A DNA stretch of 64,000 bases, taken from assembly GCA_014529385.2 (NCBI GenBank), contig CM043953.1:71647372-71711371 (forward strand), read 5' to 3'. The first letter of the stretch is position 1; each line of letters begins with the position of its first letter. This DNA is from Adiantum capillus-veneris. Lineage: Eukaryota; Streptophyta; Polypodiopsida; Polypodiales; Pteridaceae. The notes under the pieces were generated by a model that was not told where the DNA came from, ran no database searches, and saw only the letters and a list, made by a program, of their open reading frames with translations. Both the position numbers and the translations under genes were made by a program. Shown here piece after piece: positions 11,744 to 24,107 of this stretch.

Positions 11744-14700
11744 ATGGATTCCGCCAAGTTATCGGCAACGAAGAGAAAAAGACCAACAATCAAAGATGCT
11801 CTTGCAGAAGCGGAACCCTTTGACATTCCAGCAGAAACCCTCAAGCCAACCAAAACTTGGGTGGAGGAAGCAGTACTGGAACAAGAGGGAATAAAGATCT
11901 ACCAGGGGACTTTCAGAGATCCTCAAGGGCAAACGGTGGATATACCGATGATCCCACAAGAATTGGTGGATTATAGCAGGTCAGAGAACATCAGCAGGTA
12001 CCTGGAAAGGGCGGACTTGCACATTTTCTTCACCTCGAGACCATCAGGTGTGGATACAAGAAGAGTGTACGAGTTGGAAACATCCATTCAGAAGGATGGG
12101 AAAGCCACATTGACAGCAATAGATGGAGAGAAAGTAGAGGTACAGATCACTCCACAGCTCATTGTAGATGCATTGAAGCTGCACAACAAAGGGAGCTCTG
12201 TCAGGGAAAGAAGGGAGGCTATAGAGGTTTATGGGTCCAAGAAACAGAATGCAACTTATGGAGATATGGCAGACCAAAGAGCGGCAACCCTTTGCCGACT
12301 GTATAACCAGTTTCTCCATATTTGCAGTAAAAGACCGCAAAAGTATACGACACCACCCCATGCCATTGCAACTACCATCACATGGGCATTGAAGAGCAAT
12401 ATGCCAAAGGAGGTGAATTACGCTCAACGCATCCACGAGCAAGTAATTGCCATGCACAACGAGAAGCCAAAGTATATAGGAGGAGCTGAAGTTCTGACAA
12501 GAATAGCTTATGAAGCTATTGGAGCCAGAGATCAATGGCCAAAGGTTCCCTCCCAGAATGAGTGGCTTAGAGAAGCCGATGAGGAGGAAGAACAGCCTGA
12601 AGTATCCAAGAGGGCGTCTACAAGAGCACGCAGGAAACTAGAAATAGTTTCAGAACCTGAAGAGAATGTGGATGAGCCGCTTATGAAGAAAGCAAAGAAG
12701 AAGGTTGCTCCCAAGCAAACCAAAAGTCAGAAAGCGGCAAGAATGGAAAGATTGGTGGAGCAGTTTAGAGCGGAAAGAGCTCTAAAGGGGGACTTTGAAG
12801 AAAAGTGGGTGCCAGACCCCACTAAAGTCGGAACTAGCTCAGCCAGGCCACATGTTGATCAATATGATCAATATATTAGAGCTTAGGAGGAGTCAGAGGC
12901 TATACTGGAGCAGCAACTTGTCGAGCCATACACTGAAGAGGATGTACAGCTTTTAAAAGCTGAGCTGAAAAAGGACGACAAGGGGAAGAAGAAAGTAGAT
13001 GAGTCTACTGAACCTCAAGAGAAAGACGGGCAAGCAAACAAAGGGAAAGCCAAGATGACTGAGGACAATCAGCCCTCCTTTACTGATGTACCAAGCCCGA
13101 AGAAGACGGAAATCATTGTGGAAGAGACCACAGTAGAGATGGACACGGCTGGTATGGAAAAGCCGGAGGCCGGGACCAAGGAAAAGGAGATAGATCCAAT
13201 TCAGCAAAAGAAAAACGATTATGAGGATCTGGTAGTGATAGGGTACACTGAAGAAGAGGCCCTTGAGGCGGTCTATGGAATCCACCTACAAAAACAAGAT
13301 GATCGGAGAGGGAAAGAGGAAAAAATAAAGAGTACAAAAGAGAGTGAAGAGAAAATCGACGAGCAGAACGTACTAGAAGAGCCGAAGCCAGTGGAGGTGG
13401 TGGCCGAAAAAGCTTTAGAGTTGACAGATGAAGATGAAAAAGACATGCACATGGTGCATGAACTGCTCAACAAGATCAAAGAAAGATCCAAGGCAAAGGA
13501 AGTGGAGATTGGGACAGCCAAACAAAGGGAAGCCGAGTTGCAGAGGAAATTAGAGGATGCTATGACTGAATCTGAAAGTCATAAAGCATCACTCTACGAT
13601 GCGGAAAACGAGAGAGACGGCTTGATACTCCAGCTAGCCGAGGCTTCAAGAGAAGTAACAAGTGCACAGGAAGCAAGGGAGCGGATGGAAGACGACTTGG
13701 AGGCGGCTAAAGATGAGCTCATTGAGCTAAGGGAAAGTGTCGCGCTCCAAGAAAGAACAATCACTAGACTCAGGACTACCCCTAGAGCTAGCAGAGCAGG
13801 AACCGAACAAGAGGGAGCTCTTGTACCACCTCTGGAAGACCAGGTCCGAAGCTTACAAAGAGAGCTAAGATTAGAGCAAGTGCAAAGGTTGCACATTGCG
13901 GAGGGATCATTGGCAGCAAAGGAGAGGCTCACTTTAGAAAATCAAACACTAAGAACAGAGAATGAGACCCTCCGCAAACAGCTCCAAGATCTACAAGAGC
14001 AACAAAGAAGAGAGACAGAGACACCACAAGAAGAATCCGGTGGAGCAGCCATAGAGCTACCAGAAACTGGAGAGGCAACCACAATTGAAGATCCAGCCCC
14101 AGTTCATGAGGTGGCCTCGACTTCAGGAGACTCTGAAGAAGAAGAACAAAGGCTCCATGACCAAATAGCAAAGTCAACAGAGGAGAGTGCCAAGGCGGAA
14201 ATGGAATGGGAGAGGAGACTCCTAATCTCCATTAGACTTCAGGGATTAGACACAAAAGTGCTCCATGAAGAGTGGATGCAACCCAGCCTGCCTTTCCCTT
14301 TGATGAAGTTTGAAGTGATAAAAACGAAAAAGAGAATAGAGGAGGAGCAGTATGTCGCTCTTTACGAAGGCGACATCACAAAAGAGGAACAATCAAAGAA
14401 GATTGTAGATTCGCAGCCTAGATGGAGGAAAGGTTGGCTGAACAAATACCCAGCCTACCTCATCTACTTGGTAGAGGCACCAAAGGAGATTCGGGAGGAT
14501 GCAACCTTCTGCCCGGTGCCAAAAGTCAGAAGCTGGAAAGAGCATGGCAGGATTGCAGAAAAGAAGCCAAATTGGCTTAATTACCCCAGGATGCCAGGAC
14601 CAAAGGCAGGAGAGAGAATAGGTAATGCCTACATGGTGAAAACCCTAACGGGCACCATCAAGCTCTTTACTGGCTCTCCTGACCTTTCGTGTCAGATGCT

Positions 14701-15020
14701 CAAGAAAATCTGTAGGACTCTCTTAGCTTGCATTGAAGTGTTCGCGCCAGATAAAGCCACGACCTCGAGTCTACTATCGACGGCCGACACAGTGACTGAT
14801 ATGATATATGATCTTTCATTGCAGCCTTCTCCAAAAAGTGTTGCACCTCTTATACCGGAGGGTTATGTTTTTGCCTAGCTTCCACATGCAAACATTCGAA
14901 GAAGCTTTCTACATCGGCTTTTTCACCCACGAAAGCAAAATATTCGGCCCAACCTTGACCATCGGCAACCTACGATACGAATCACATTTGCAGATGCTCA
15001 AGACAACAGGACTTTATTGA
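11744..15020 (+). pseudogene. ORF3 of element A: large nuclear-type coiled-coil protein, broken
   Basis: A third reading frame of about 1,090 codons. The ATG (MDSAK) is the one shared with B. Seen: an early basic KRKRP; a globular N-terminal domain (1-290) that recurs in elements C and D; a Lys-rich KKAKKK stretch (about 305-345, possible nuclear signal); acidic/Lys linkers; a short IGYTEEEALEAVYG helix pair that resembles a UBA motif (about 495-515, tentative); a long coiled coil (about 586-756); and a conserved C-terminal domain (about 790-1090). No signal peptide or membrane segment, so it is not an envelope. Lesions: TAT to TAG at 12884-12886 and one extra A in the A-run at 14833-14837, after which the frame ends at 14878; the true C-terminus continues in another frame to 15020. 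Function unknown. Confidence 0.85.
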
Positions 15021-15055
15021 CCAAGCATAAAAGTCATGTTAGGGACGACATGAAC

Positions 15056-15069
15056 GCGGAGGGGGGGAG
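15056..15069 (+). other. Polypurine tract of element A
   Basis: GCGGAGGGGGGGAG abuts the TG of the 3' LTR and would prime plus-strand DNA synthesis. It lies about 35 bp after the end of ORF3. The same tract is present in B. Confidence 0.9.
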
Positions 15070-15279
15070 TGTTGAGCCAGCAGAGGATCACACCCACATT
15101 TTTGCTCACACTCATCATTTTTGTAACCATTGATTGTAATAAATGTTTTTCCGACATTGATTTTGAATTGAGCCATTCATTAAGTAACGGGACTCAATTG
15201 AGTTTCCAGCTTGTAATCCCGAAGTAATTTCACTTGCCGATGTAATTAGTTAGAGATGTTCTCACCTCCAAGGCTGAGG

Positions 15280-15287
15280 TATATAAG
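15280..15287 (+). promoter_or_regulatory. LTR TATA box of element A
   Basis: TATATAAG in the context GAGGTATATAAGCC, conserved in all three complete LTRs of the window. Transcription would start some 30 bp downstream, before the GA run. Start site not demonstrated. Confidence 0.75.
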
Positions 15288-15358
15288 CCAAAGTTTTGTA
15301 ACCTAAAGGGGGATTCAGATTATTAATCAAAGAGAGTTTTTGAGCGCCGTGACTGTGT

Positions 15359-15465
<107 letters not shown>

Positions 15466-16089
15466 TTATCTACTTGCTACGCGAGCTACAGAGCCGCCAT
15501 TGGAGAAGCGACACCGCCATTGTGTTAGCAACGGCGAGAGCTACGCACGCATACCAAGAGTGCGCGCTATCGGCTTCTATGTGTGGTAAGTTCCTACGAG
15601 CTTCGGTGTGAGTTTTCTTCCAACTCGTGTGTCGGAATAGAGCATGCAGCATATCTATAGAACCACAACGAGTAGAGCTACACATCAGTACCATCGGGGT
15701 CAAGTTTCGGTCACCTGTATTTTTTGGCCTGTCTTCATACGCGTTTACCGCACGGAGTGGTTGTAGGTTGATTTTGCAGTTCAAGTCTTTAGGGTGTTGT
15801 TCTTACCTAGTGTATAGACTTCCCCTTGAGTTTGAGATCGATTCAATGATTCTAGATCTTGTTTCGTATAGCATTCGTTCGTAGTACGGATTTCAGTCAC
15901 TTGCGTATTTTAGAACTTAGATTTGATTTCCTTAGTAAAGATTGTCATTAGAAGGTCGAGTAGGTGATTTGACACCCACCTAGTTGTTTCCATGTGCCTG
16001 CGGGTCAAGCTCCGTCCTCGTCTGACAAATTCTGTTGTTGGTTGAGTTCTCGCTATTTAGCTTCCGCTAGCGGCGTAACCGCCTTAACA

Positions 16090-16365
16090 GGTGTATACAT
16101 ACTTATTATGAAACACCTACATATAGAACCCTATGGACCTAAGGACATAGGTTGTATACATACTCATCATGAAACCCCTTTACATAGCACTCTATGCCCT
16201 TAACCCTATAGGAGTTATACATACTTACAAACATATAGCACCCTATGGCCCTAAGGCCACATGGTGTATATATTTTTCATCATGAAACACCTACATATAT
16301 ACTCACAATGAAATGAATTTCTGATGGTTTTCTTAACAAATATTTGTTGAAACCTTCTTGCAGAT
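16090..16365 (+). repeat. Degenerate tandem repeats next to element A
   Basis: About four imperfect copies of a roughly 60-bp unit with the wording GTATACATACT, ATGAAACACCT, ACATATAG and CCCTATGGCCCTAAGG. No coding. Confidence 0.75.
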
Positions 16366-19350
16366 ATGGGTTTTAATCAAGGTGATAGAGTATGCATGTT
16401 TTTATCCACACAAAAGGTTTCCCTTGAGAGTGTATGTAAGACAAACCCAAACACATATTGTTCAGGAATGTTTAGTGGTGAAGGAAATGTATCGGTGTTA
16501 GTTGATTTTTGTTTTCAAAAGAAAGTACTCATTCCATTCCCAACAATGGATGCATTGACAATGGGAGATGCTTTTCACAGTATTGTGAAATGGAGCATTG
16601 GGTTGCTACAACATATGAATGAGATTAAGTATGAAGGGGTTTCTATGTTTGAGGCTCACAAATGAATGGGATCATTGGAGGTACAAACTGATGGAATGAG
16701 CTATAGGGAGGTTTGGAAGGATAAGAGGGTTCAACTTTGGGACGAAAGCAAAATGCATGTAGTATCCGAAGGGGTTGTCATGTATGTGTGTCCATTTGAT
16801 ACCATAAACTTTGGTGAGCTAGGTGAAGATAACATTGGTATTGGTATTGAAACATCCTCTGCTTGTGAGGATACTATTTCTACACAATTTGATGTATGCA
16901 ACATCAATCTAGTTTGTTGGCCTATCAAGAGAGTGACAACTATGGATGGAAAAGAGTTGTTACAATATGACAATTTACATGCTAGTGACGCATTACAAGA
17001 TACATGCATTGAATCAGCTCATTTGGTAGAGCCTATTTCAAAAAAAGAAGAAGTATTGCTTTATAAATAGGAAGCCAAAAATGTTTGTGAAACCTTCTAA
17101 GAAATCCAGTCAAGCATCCCTATCATCTGTCCAGCTTGTTTCAACCATAGATTGTTGTTCAGAAGGTGTTTTCAATATGCCAATAGAGATAAGGTCATGG
17201 CTATGCACAGTGAATTTTGGGGACAAATTTTGCAAAATAGAACTAACTATGTGTATGAGACAATGTTGACTGCTTGGTGTGAGAACAAAACAACTACAAA
17301 GACTTGCTAGAGAGAATTCCACATAGGAGTAGAACTATGGAAGATGATACCAGGGAAACCTTGCTTGCAATACCAAACACTTACAAGCAAATAGACATCT
17401 TACATGATGTCAATAAAACACTCTATGAGTCTCAAGTCAATGTCTAGCCCTACATTCAATAGTATTTGGAATACAGAGTTTGCTAATGTGACCTTGTAAA
17501 AAACAAGTGAATTCTCCAAATGTGTTGTGTGTAGTCGGATAAAGTCTCAACTAGAGTCAACAAAGGATGATGAGATGATTACACATTTGAAGGATGAATG
17601 TAGAATTCACATGATGCAACAACAAAGCTGTAGAAATTTGTACTACACTTGGTGTAAGTTCTTGCAATTGCAAAAGGATAAGTATTTATGCATTATACAT
17701 GATAAAATGGACCAAAAAAGACAACAATACCTAGATTGCAAGTGAACTCAAAAGACTATGCAAATGCATATCAGTTTTGCAAGTATCATTAATAGGTATG
17801 ATAACACATGGGCACATTCATGGGATGTATGGTAATTTATTATTGAATGGTCTATGGCCTTCAGATCTGAATGCTACATTTGGTTCCCTTGCATTATGCT
17901 TACAAAATTTGGAAAGAACAAAAAAACATGCGCTGGGAGATTTATACCACGGTGGTATGCCACACAGCAATGTGACATTGTTCAATGCATTGAATTCAAG
18001 GACAACTCTAGACCACCAAAGAGAATGATGAAAGAGTGTGAGAGGAATGCATCAGCAATAACACCATTGTTAACTATTGAAGGATGTAATGAAGAGATTG
18101 CTAACTTGCAATCAGCCTCCTCTCAATGTGATGTAGATACCATGTCCACTCCCGTGTTTCAAAAATTGCCTGAGAATCTTTTGCTACAACTAGATAATTG
18201 TGCAAGAGAGAATAATAATCGATATTTATTTGTATACTTATCCTTGCTAGTAGAAAAAGGTGTTTTCAAAACCGTGCATTTGGGATTCTTAATGGTGGGT
18301 CATACACATGAGGACATAGATGCATGTTTAGCAGGTTCTCATAGAGATTGCGAGCAGGAATGACATTCACTTTTCCACATTTAATGAAACATTTTAAAAA
18401 ATGTGAAAGCTCAACTCCAGAATTATTTTTGATGACACAAGTTCCTAGCTTCAAATCCTTTGTTAAAGGCTACATGTGTGATGTACAAGATGCTCTTGTT
18501 GGACACTCTAAGCCACTTCAATTTCATTTCTTTATGCAAGGTGAAATCCCAGTAATGCAGTACAAAATTCATCCCAAATCACTTGATTGGATGTCGAGGG
18601 ATCAAGAACTCAGTTGTGGAAAAAAGATGATCAAGGGAAACCAAAATTGCTAGTAGGTTGTCCAAATGTGGTTCCTATAGAACACTATGTGAGGGATAAG
18701 GGATTAAGACGTATCTTGAATTCTGGAAAAGATGGACTCTACTAAAGGGAAAGGAGCACGATTCTACAAAATACATGGATCCAGTTATTATTTATTTGGC
18801 AAAACATAATTAGTGAGCTTGAACAACCAATTGATAAACAAACTGGTGATTTTCGCCAAAGACTACAGGCAGTCATTGAATGCAACAGACAGAGGAAGAC
18901 ACAGATGAGTCTCAAGGATATGAAGAATTGAATGATCACTATGTTGGTCCTCAAAGTGCAAGGCCACAAGAATCTTTTAGGCTTCAGATTGATGTAAGGA
19001 AAGGGGTTTTTGTTCTTGTGAGACTTGTAGATCCAAAATATCCAGTATGGCTAGGAATTGCAGTCAGATGATGTTGATATAGATAGCTCATCTCCTAACT
19101 ACAAGAAAGTTTTCATTCAATACTGGGAACCAAAAACAAAAAATAAAAATTCTCACAATCCAAGAACAATATGAGGATTGTTAGAAAAAGAATCGGTGCT
19201 GCAATCTTGCTGACCCAAAGTGGTTGGGAGTGTGTTGATGCAGTTGTGTGGTCATGGACTCCAAGGGGTGGAAGACTTGCAGAAGCAATTAAAATCCCAT
19301 CCAATGTTGTGGAGAAAGCACAAGCTAGCTTAATAGGAGAAATTGAATAG
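16366..19350 (+). pseudogene. Decayed gene with a C-terminal GHTHxDxD domain (DUF7869-like)
   Basis: Coding pieces in several frames (16366-16665, 16666-17070, 17854-18363, 18348-18653, 18880-19071) read as one broken protein with stops and frameshifts between them. The clearest segment is LDNCARENNNRYLF... followed by GFLMVGHTHEDID at about 18190-18325. This arrangement of an acidic D-N, an N-rich helix and GHTHxDxD matches what I recall of the DUF7869-type family in plants and other eukaryotes, whose fold resembles a transposase/RNase H core. The family assignment is from memory. No terminal repeats were found. It could be a host gene relic or a transposon. Confidence 0.5.
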
Positions 19351-20231
19351 CATTTCATTTTCATATATTGTCTTTCTTGTTATCTGTGTCTATGTATGAT
19401 TCTATAAAGTATTAATTAACACCGACATGAAAATAAGATTTGGATGTAAAAAAAAAAGGTGTTTCCTAACACCACCATTTTCTTGAGAATCTATCTCTTT
19501 GTCTAATGTAACACAAGTCCTCAACAAAAACTTATCTATAACATTCCCAAAATAAATGAAATTTTCCCAAATCAAATGGGAAATAAGAATCCATAGGCAT
19601 TGAAATCAGGCCCAAAGTTGTGGGATTTTCCCATTTCATCTAAAAGAGTGTTATGTTAGGTTATTAACTTTGTTTGGAGGCAAGCATGTCATTTTGGGCA
19701 CCCATTGATAAAAGTACCTTCCAATCAACAACTTTCACATTATTGAGAGAGACCAGGAGAACATTCTCGGGTTTTAGATATGTGTGAATGAGGCTCAAAC
19801 TCTACATGTCTGCATGGTCAAAACATTGCTGGTGAGCTAGCAAAAAAATTGATCATGCAATAAGCAGCCATTCAAAGAGTCATTTAACATAAGCAGACAC
19901 ACACATGCTACTGATTCCAAAAGCTATCGTCTAAAGTCCTAGGATAGATCAGTAGAAAATGGGGTGCTAGTCATTAGACTGCAAAAATTCATACAAGCTT
20001 GCACCAAGCTTCTCAAATACCCGGTAACAAATGCAAGTGAAGGTTAGTATGAAAGAAAAGCTCAGATGTATATAACTAGCCATAGATACCTATCCATATT
20101 AGTTGCTATGCATAAATGGTTTTTGTAATCAAACCATCCCCTAATTTGGACACAATCTCAGTAGATAAAAAGAGGCCCAATTAAAGCAACAAAAGCTTTT
20201 ACCAATCAAGTAGTCATAGCAATGTAAGTTC
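19351..20231. other. Non-coding stretch
   Basis: AT-rich DNA with a short A-run (19449-19458). I see no gene, repeat array or terminal repeat. Confidence 0.5.
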
Positions 20232-20429
20232 CTAAAATCTTCTCAGACTAGAGAGAGAGGCCAACCTAGAACCCAATCTATCTTTTTCCGCAAGAGTGTG
20301 CAAAACATCAATTTCAATCATTGCAGATTCCATGTACTTCTCGAAACTACATACAACTTTAATGGAAACAACTTCATTAGATTCTTGATCCAAGCATTCC
20401 AACACCCGCCCAAACATACCTTCACCCAT
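20232..20429 (-). pseudogene. LAMMER (CLK/AFC-type) kinase fragment
   Basis: The minus strand reads MGEGMFGRVLECLDQ, then VVSIKVV and AMIEIDVLHTLAEKD. This is the glycine loop and VAIK region of plant AFC/LAMMER dual-specificity kinases (typical GEGTFGQVLEC, EAAMIEIDVLQ). Only this N-lobe piece is present; catalytic-loop, DFG and EHLAMMER motifs are absent nearby, and the frame then changes to unrelated sequence. The active version phosphorylates SR splicing factors. Here it is a fragment, perhaps captured by a mobile element. Confidence 0.65.
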
Positions 20430-20940
20430 TTTTTGTAAAATTTTGTATGCACATGACCAATGCGTTTTTAAGTATTTGTTGCATTATTTTGCAGGGCTTG
20501 AGACTTCTCTTGAAGTAGCCACAAACAGGAGAGGGAGAATCCACTTTCGTAGCTTGTGTAGGAGGGATGGTGAGGAATGTAGAGGGCAAAGAGAAGAGAA
20601 AGGAGAAGATTGCATACCAGGAACACAATAGTGGCTCTTGTTCTTAGGCTCCTCAACTTGGCACTGAAGGTAGCCCTTCAGGAAACACCCTACCCTGCTC
20701 TTTTGTGAGGCCCCTGTTGTGATGAGCCCACGCGACTCTCTTTTCCACGTATAGAACCAACACTTTTTTTTTTTTGGTTGTAAAAACTTGCTCGCTACCC
20801 TAACATTTTCTTTTATCTATTCTACCCGTAATTCCATGGGTGCCAAAGGCTTAGTGGTCAAGAGCCCTTGCTCATGATGTGTACATGGCCAAGTGGCACA
20901 ACTAGATGAGGCAGTTTCTAGATTCTATTTATAACCCATT
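20430..20940. other. Non-coding stretch
   Basis: A T-run at about 20764-20778 but no coding that I can support. It links the kinase fragment with the LINE remnant. Confidence 0.4.
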
Positions 20941-21760
20941 TTTTAATGAGATTCCTTCATAGCAAGAAGGGATAAAGAACAAAGTACGTCCAATTGCAAC
21001 AATAGTAGGAAAATTTATCCTCTAAAAGAGACTAGCACTAAGGAAAAGAAAAATATGGGTGATCCTTCCCCTATCCCCAAAAACATTTAGAATTATACCC
21101 TACATGCCTCGTCATGTGGCAGTGAGATGGAAACCATTCCTAACTCTCAACCTATCAACCCACAAGATATAGAAGGGGACACTGTTGCTCAGTAGTTGGC
21201 ACCTCAAGATGAAGAAATTAAAGCTCAAATGTTGGAGGATCCTACTCAGTCAATAGATATCCTCATGACCCAGGCAAAGGAGGAAAGGCTTCCCACTCCA
21301 CCTACAATGAACCTAAGAGGAAAAAGATTCCTCAAAAGACCCTACAAGAGTTTCAATTTCCCTAGCTAAACCACCCAAAATGAAGGGTCCCCCTTTTAAA
21401 GGTGTCGGCCTCAACTCCAAAGGCATTACGGATGCAACAAGGGCACATGCAATTAAAAACTGGCTCATGGACACTAAGCACAGACCAAATGCTGTCTGCT
21501 TGCAAGAGGTTAAAATCTCAAGGATGAATCTTTTGATTAAACTCAAAAGACTAGGAAATGGATTTAACTAGTTCTATACATATCATCCTCAACAAAGAGG
21601 GGGTGCTACTATTGAGATAGCCGGTAAATATGACAATTTTGTGACCAAAGACTTCAAATCTGAAGATGGGAGCCATGTGTCCATTACCCTTGAGTTGATC
21701 TGTAAGAATCTTATACATGTAGGGATGCAATTGCTTAGCAACAACCACCTCCACATCTAA
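20941..21760 (+). pseudogene. Non-LTR retrotransposon (LINE) remnant, endonuclease start
   Basis: The frame at 21380-21571 reads GVGLNSKGITDATRAHAIKN then NAVCLQEVKIS. This matches the start of the apurinic-like endonuclease of plant L1-type LINE ORF2 (usual wording RGLNSK ... CLQETK). A following frame has GGATIEI. The catalytic Glu in CLQE is present, but no RT domain follows, so this is a short 5' piece of ORF2. Upstream Pro/Glu-rich sequence may be the end of ORF1. Confidence 0.55.
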
Positions 21761-22289
21761 GCTACTAGGAGCTTGCCGGTCCCTAGCAGCAAGGAATAAA
21801 GCATCATTGTTATGATCATCATCTTCTTCTCCACTTCAGAGTTTTCTCCAAACTAGCCATCACACTTGCTCTCACTTGCATCCATGCATTAATCTCATAA
21901 TAAAAAGGAATAAAGGAGAATTGGTAGAAAAATAGAATTTTCTTGCCAAAGGATTGCCAGTACTCTCAAATCATGAGCCATCCATTTTGGAAGGCATGAA
22001 ATTCTTTGAGACAATTGGAACAAATTTTTCACATCTATCATTAGGAGATACCACCACTAAAGGTATCCAAGAAAAAAGACCATTCATGATAGTTGAAGAT
22101 TTACAAAAAAAAACTTACAAAACACAAGCTTAAGAGAACCTCAAGAACAAAATAAGGTAGGAAGAGGATGAGGTTTGGAGGCAAGATATGGAGGGGAAGA
22201 AGAGAGTTCTAGACAGTGGTAAATGTCTGGTAAGTGTATTACCCATGTACTAGCTCAATTTGTTCAATAAAACCAGTGTATTTAAAGTG

Positions 22290-22534
22290 GCTTAGGGTAC
22301 ATTGGGATAGAACACACGTAGGGTGCCAACCTACAAAGGCATATAGGGTAGCCTTGTGATCCACTAGTATACATTTGTTGGCATTAAAGGTGAGTGAATC
22401 TTTGCTAAGGAAGACACTCAATCCCTTGGACTTAAGGAGCTCTGTAAAACCATGCTCCAAGTACTCTACGTGAAATACTCAAAGAATTAGTCTCTTAGGT
22501 GTCTCAAGTACTACCATAGCAAATTATCCCTACA
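22290..22534 (-). repeat. Direct repeat copy 1 (about 245 bp), decayed exon-like
   Basis: It pairs with 23853-24100 at roughly 75-80 percent by eye. On the minus strand both copies encode a similar phrase around NANKC-LVD-KA-LY, which suggests an exon of an unrecognised gene that was duplicated and decayed. Confidence 0.6.
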
Positions 22535-23063
22535 AATAGCACGTCGTGAGAGCATCTAGTTTGCATAGAAAATTTGTCAATGTGGTATGTGGCCTACAAA
22601 ATATTAGATTGTTACTTCTATTTGTACAAAAAGCATAGACAATTGTTTAAGTTTAAGTAACTTCTACTTCAATATCCTCACCCATTTCTTTGAGAGCTTT
22701 CCTTGTTAGGTTGATGCTTGAAGAATTGTTTCCATCCATAGGAATCAATGGCTTGTGTGGGTTGAAAGTGCTTTTGAGCATAAGCTAACAAAAAGAAGTG
22801 CAAGACATGATTTTCACCGTTCTTGCCACTATTTGCATCATATTTTGCTCAAGAAAGAGAGCCTGAGAGTCTTACTGGGAAAGTTTAGTCTTCATTTCCA
22901 CTTGTATCCTTCATACCCACTTAGATAGCAAGAATCAAGAGCTACTCATCCTCTCTGAGGCCAAGCATCTTTGCAATATCTTCGAGAAAAATAACTTGAC
23001 AACCGTCTACTACCATTGCATGCAAAGTGAGTAATATGAAGTTTGGGATTTCCTCTAGCAATT

Positions 23064-23103
23064 CCTCTCTCTCTCTCTTTCTCTGTCTCTCTCTCTCTCT
23101 CTA
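23064..23103 (+). repeat. CT-rich microsatellite
   Basis: A 40-bp run of CT with two interruptions. Confidence 0.9.
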
Positions 23104-23212
23104 TCATCCAATCGTCCTCCTCAATGAAACTGAGCTCTTGCAAGAGAAGAAGCACCATGGATACTTCCACCTACTCACTAACCTCTTTGTCCTCTTCATT
23201 TGCATCCTCCAC

Positions 23213-23462
23213 AATGGTTGCAAGGTCCTTGTTGATTGTCTTTTCTTTTGATTTTCCCTTCTTCATGTCCTCAAGCACAAGCAAACACAAAACCATGTTC
23301 TAAGTTATGAGTTGGGTGCCTATACACCCAACTAATAACAATGGTTGGGTTTGCAAGGTCCTTGTTGATTGCCTTTTCTTTTGCTTTTCCCTTCTTCATG
23401 TCTTCAAGCACAAGCAAAGCCAAAACCATGTTCTAAGTTATGAGTTCGGTGCCTAAACACCC
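23213..23462 (+). repeat. Tandem duplication of a 110-bp unit
   Basis: 23221-23328 and 23354-23462 share CAAGGTCCTTGTTGATTG through AAACCATGTTCTAAGTTATG with about eight differences. No coding recognised. Confidence 0.85.
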
Positions 23463-23852
23463 CATGGTTCTTAGGGACTATTCTTTGCCCAGTCAGCTCT
23501 GCCAAATGCCACGGAACCTCACTAGCCATGCCCCCTCCATACAACCCTATGGTGGCTTGATTTAGGCAAAAAAATGCCTCTATGTTGCCCTTAGCACCCA
23601 AACTCCACTGCATTGCAATTGCAACTTTTTACTAACATTGTTTCTACCTGTCTTGCATGCATTTGTACCCAAAAAAAAAGAATAAATTCAAAGAGATAGT
23701 GTACAAGATGAAACTAGAAAGACAAGATAGGACATGGAATTTATATTTATTTCATATTTGCATTTACATCAACGGATGTGTGTCACTTTACAAATTATAT
23801 CAACTAGGATGTTTTTTACAATCTCTTTAGGGTTTCTCACCCCTTGACCTAA

Positions 23853-24100
23853 GCTTAGGGCATAGTGGGATAGAACACACCTAGGGTACCTACCGAGACA
23901 ACATCATATAGGATGGCCTTCAGATCGACTAGCATACACTTGTTGGCATTAAGAGTGAGCAAATATTTGCTAAGGATTACACTCAATGTCTTACACTTCA
24001 AGAGCTCTGTACAACTATGCTTCAAATACTCTATGTGAACTACTCAAAGAATGGAGGCTCTGAGGTGGCTCTGGTAGTGCCATAGAAAATTATCCCTATC
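23853..24100 (-). repeat. Direct repeat copy 2
   Basis: Counterpart of 22290-22534, in the same orientation and 1.56 kb away. It ends where the ORF3-like region of element C begins. Confidence 0.6.
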
Positions 24101-24107
24101 AACAAAC

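Noticed and set aside
11744-15020. Calling ORF3 a VANC-type anti-silencing protein
   Set aside because: The analogy rests only on site architecture. I see no sequence similarity to VANC proteins, so it stays a hypothesis.
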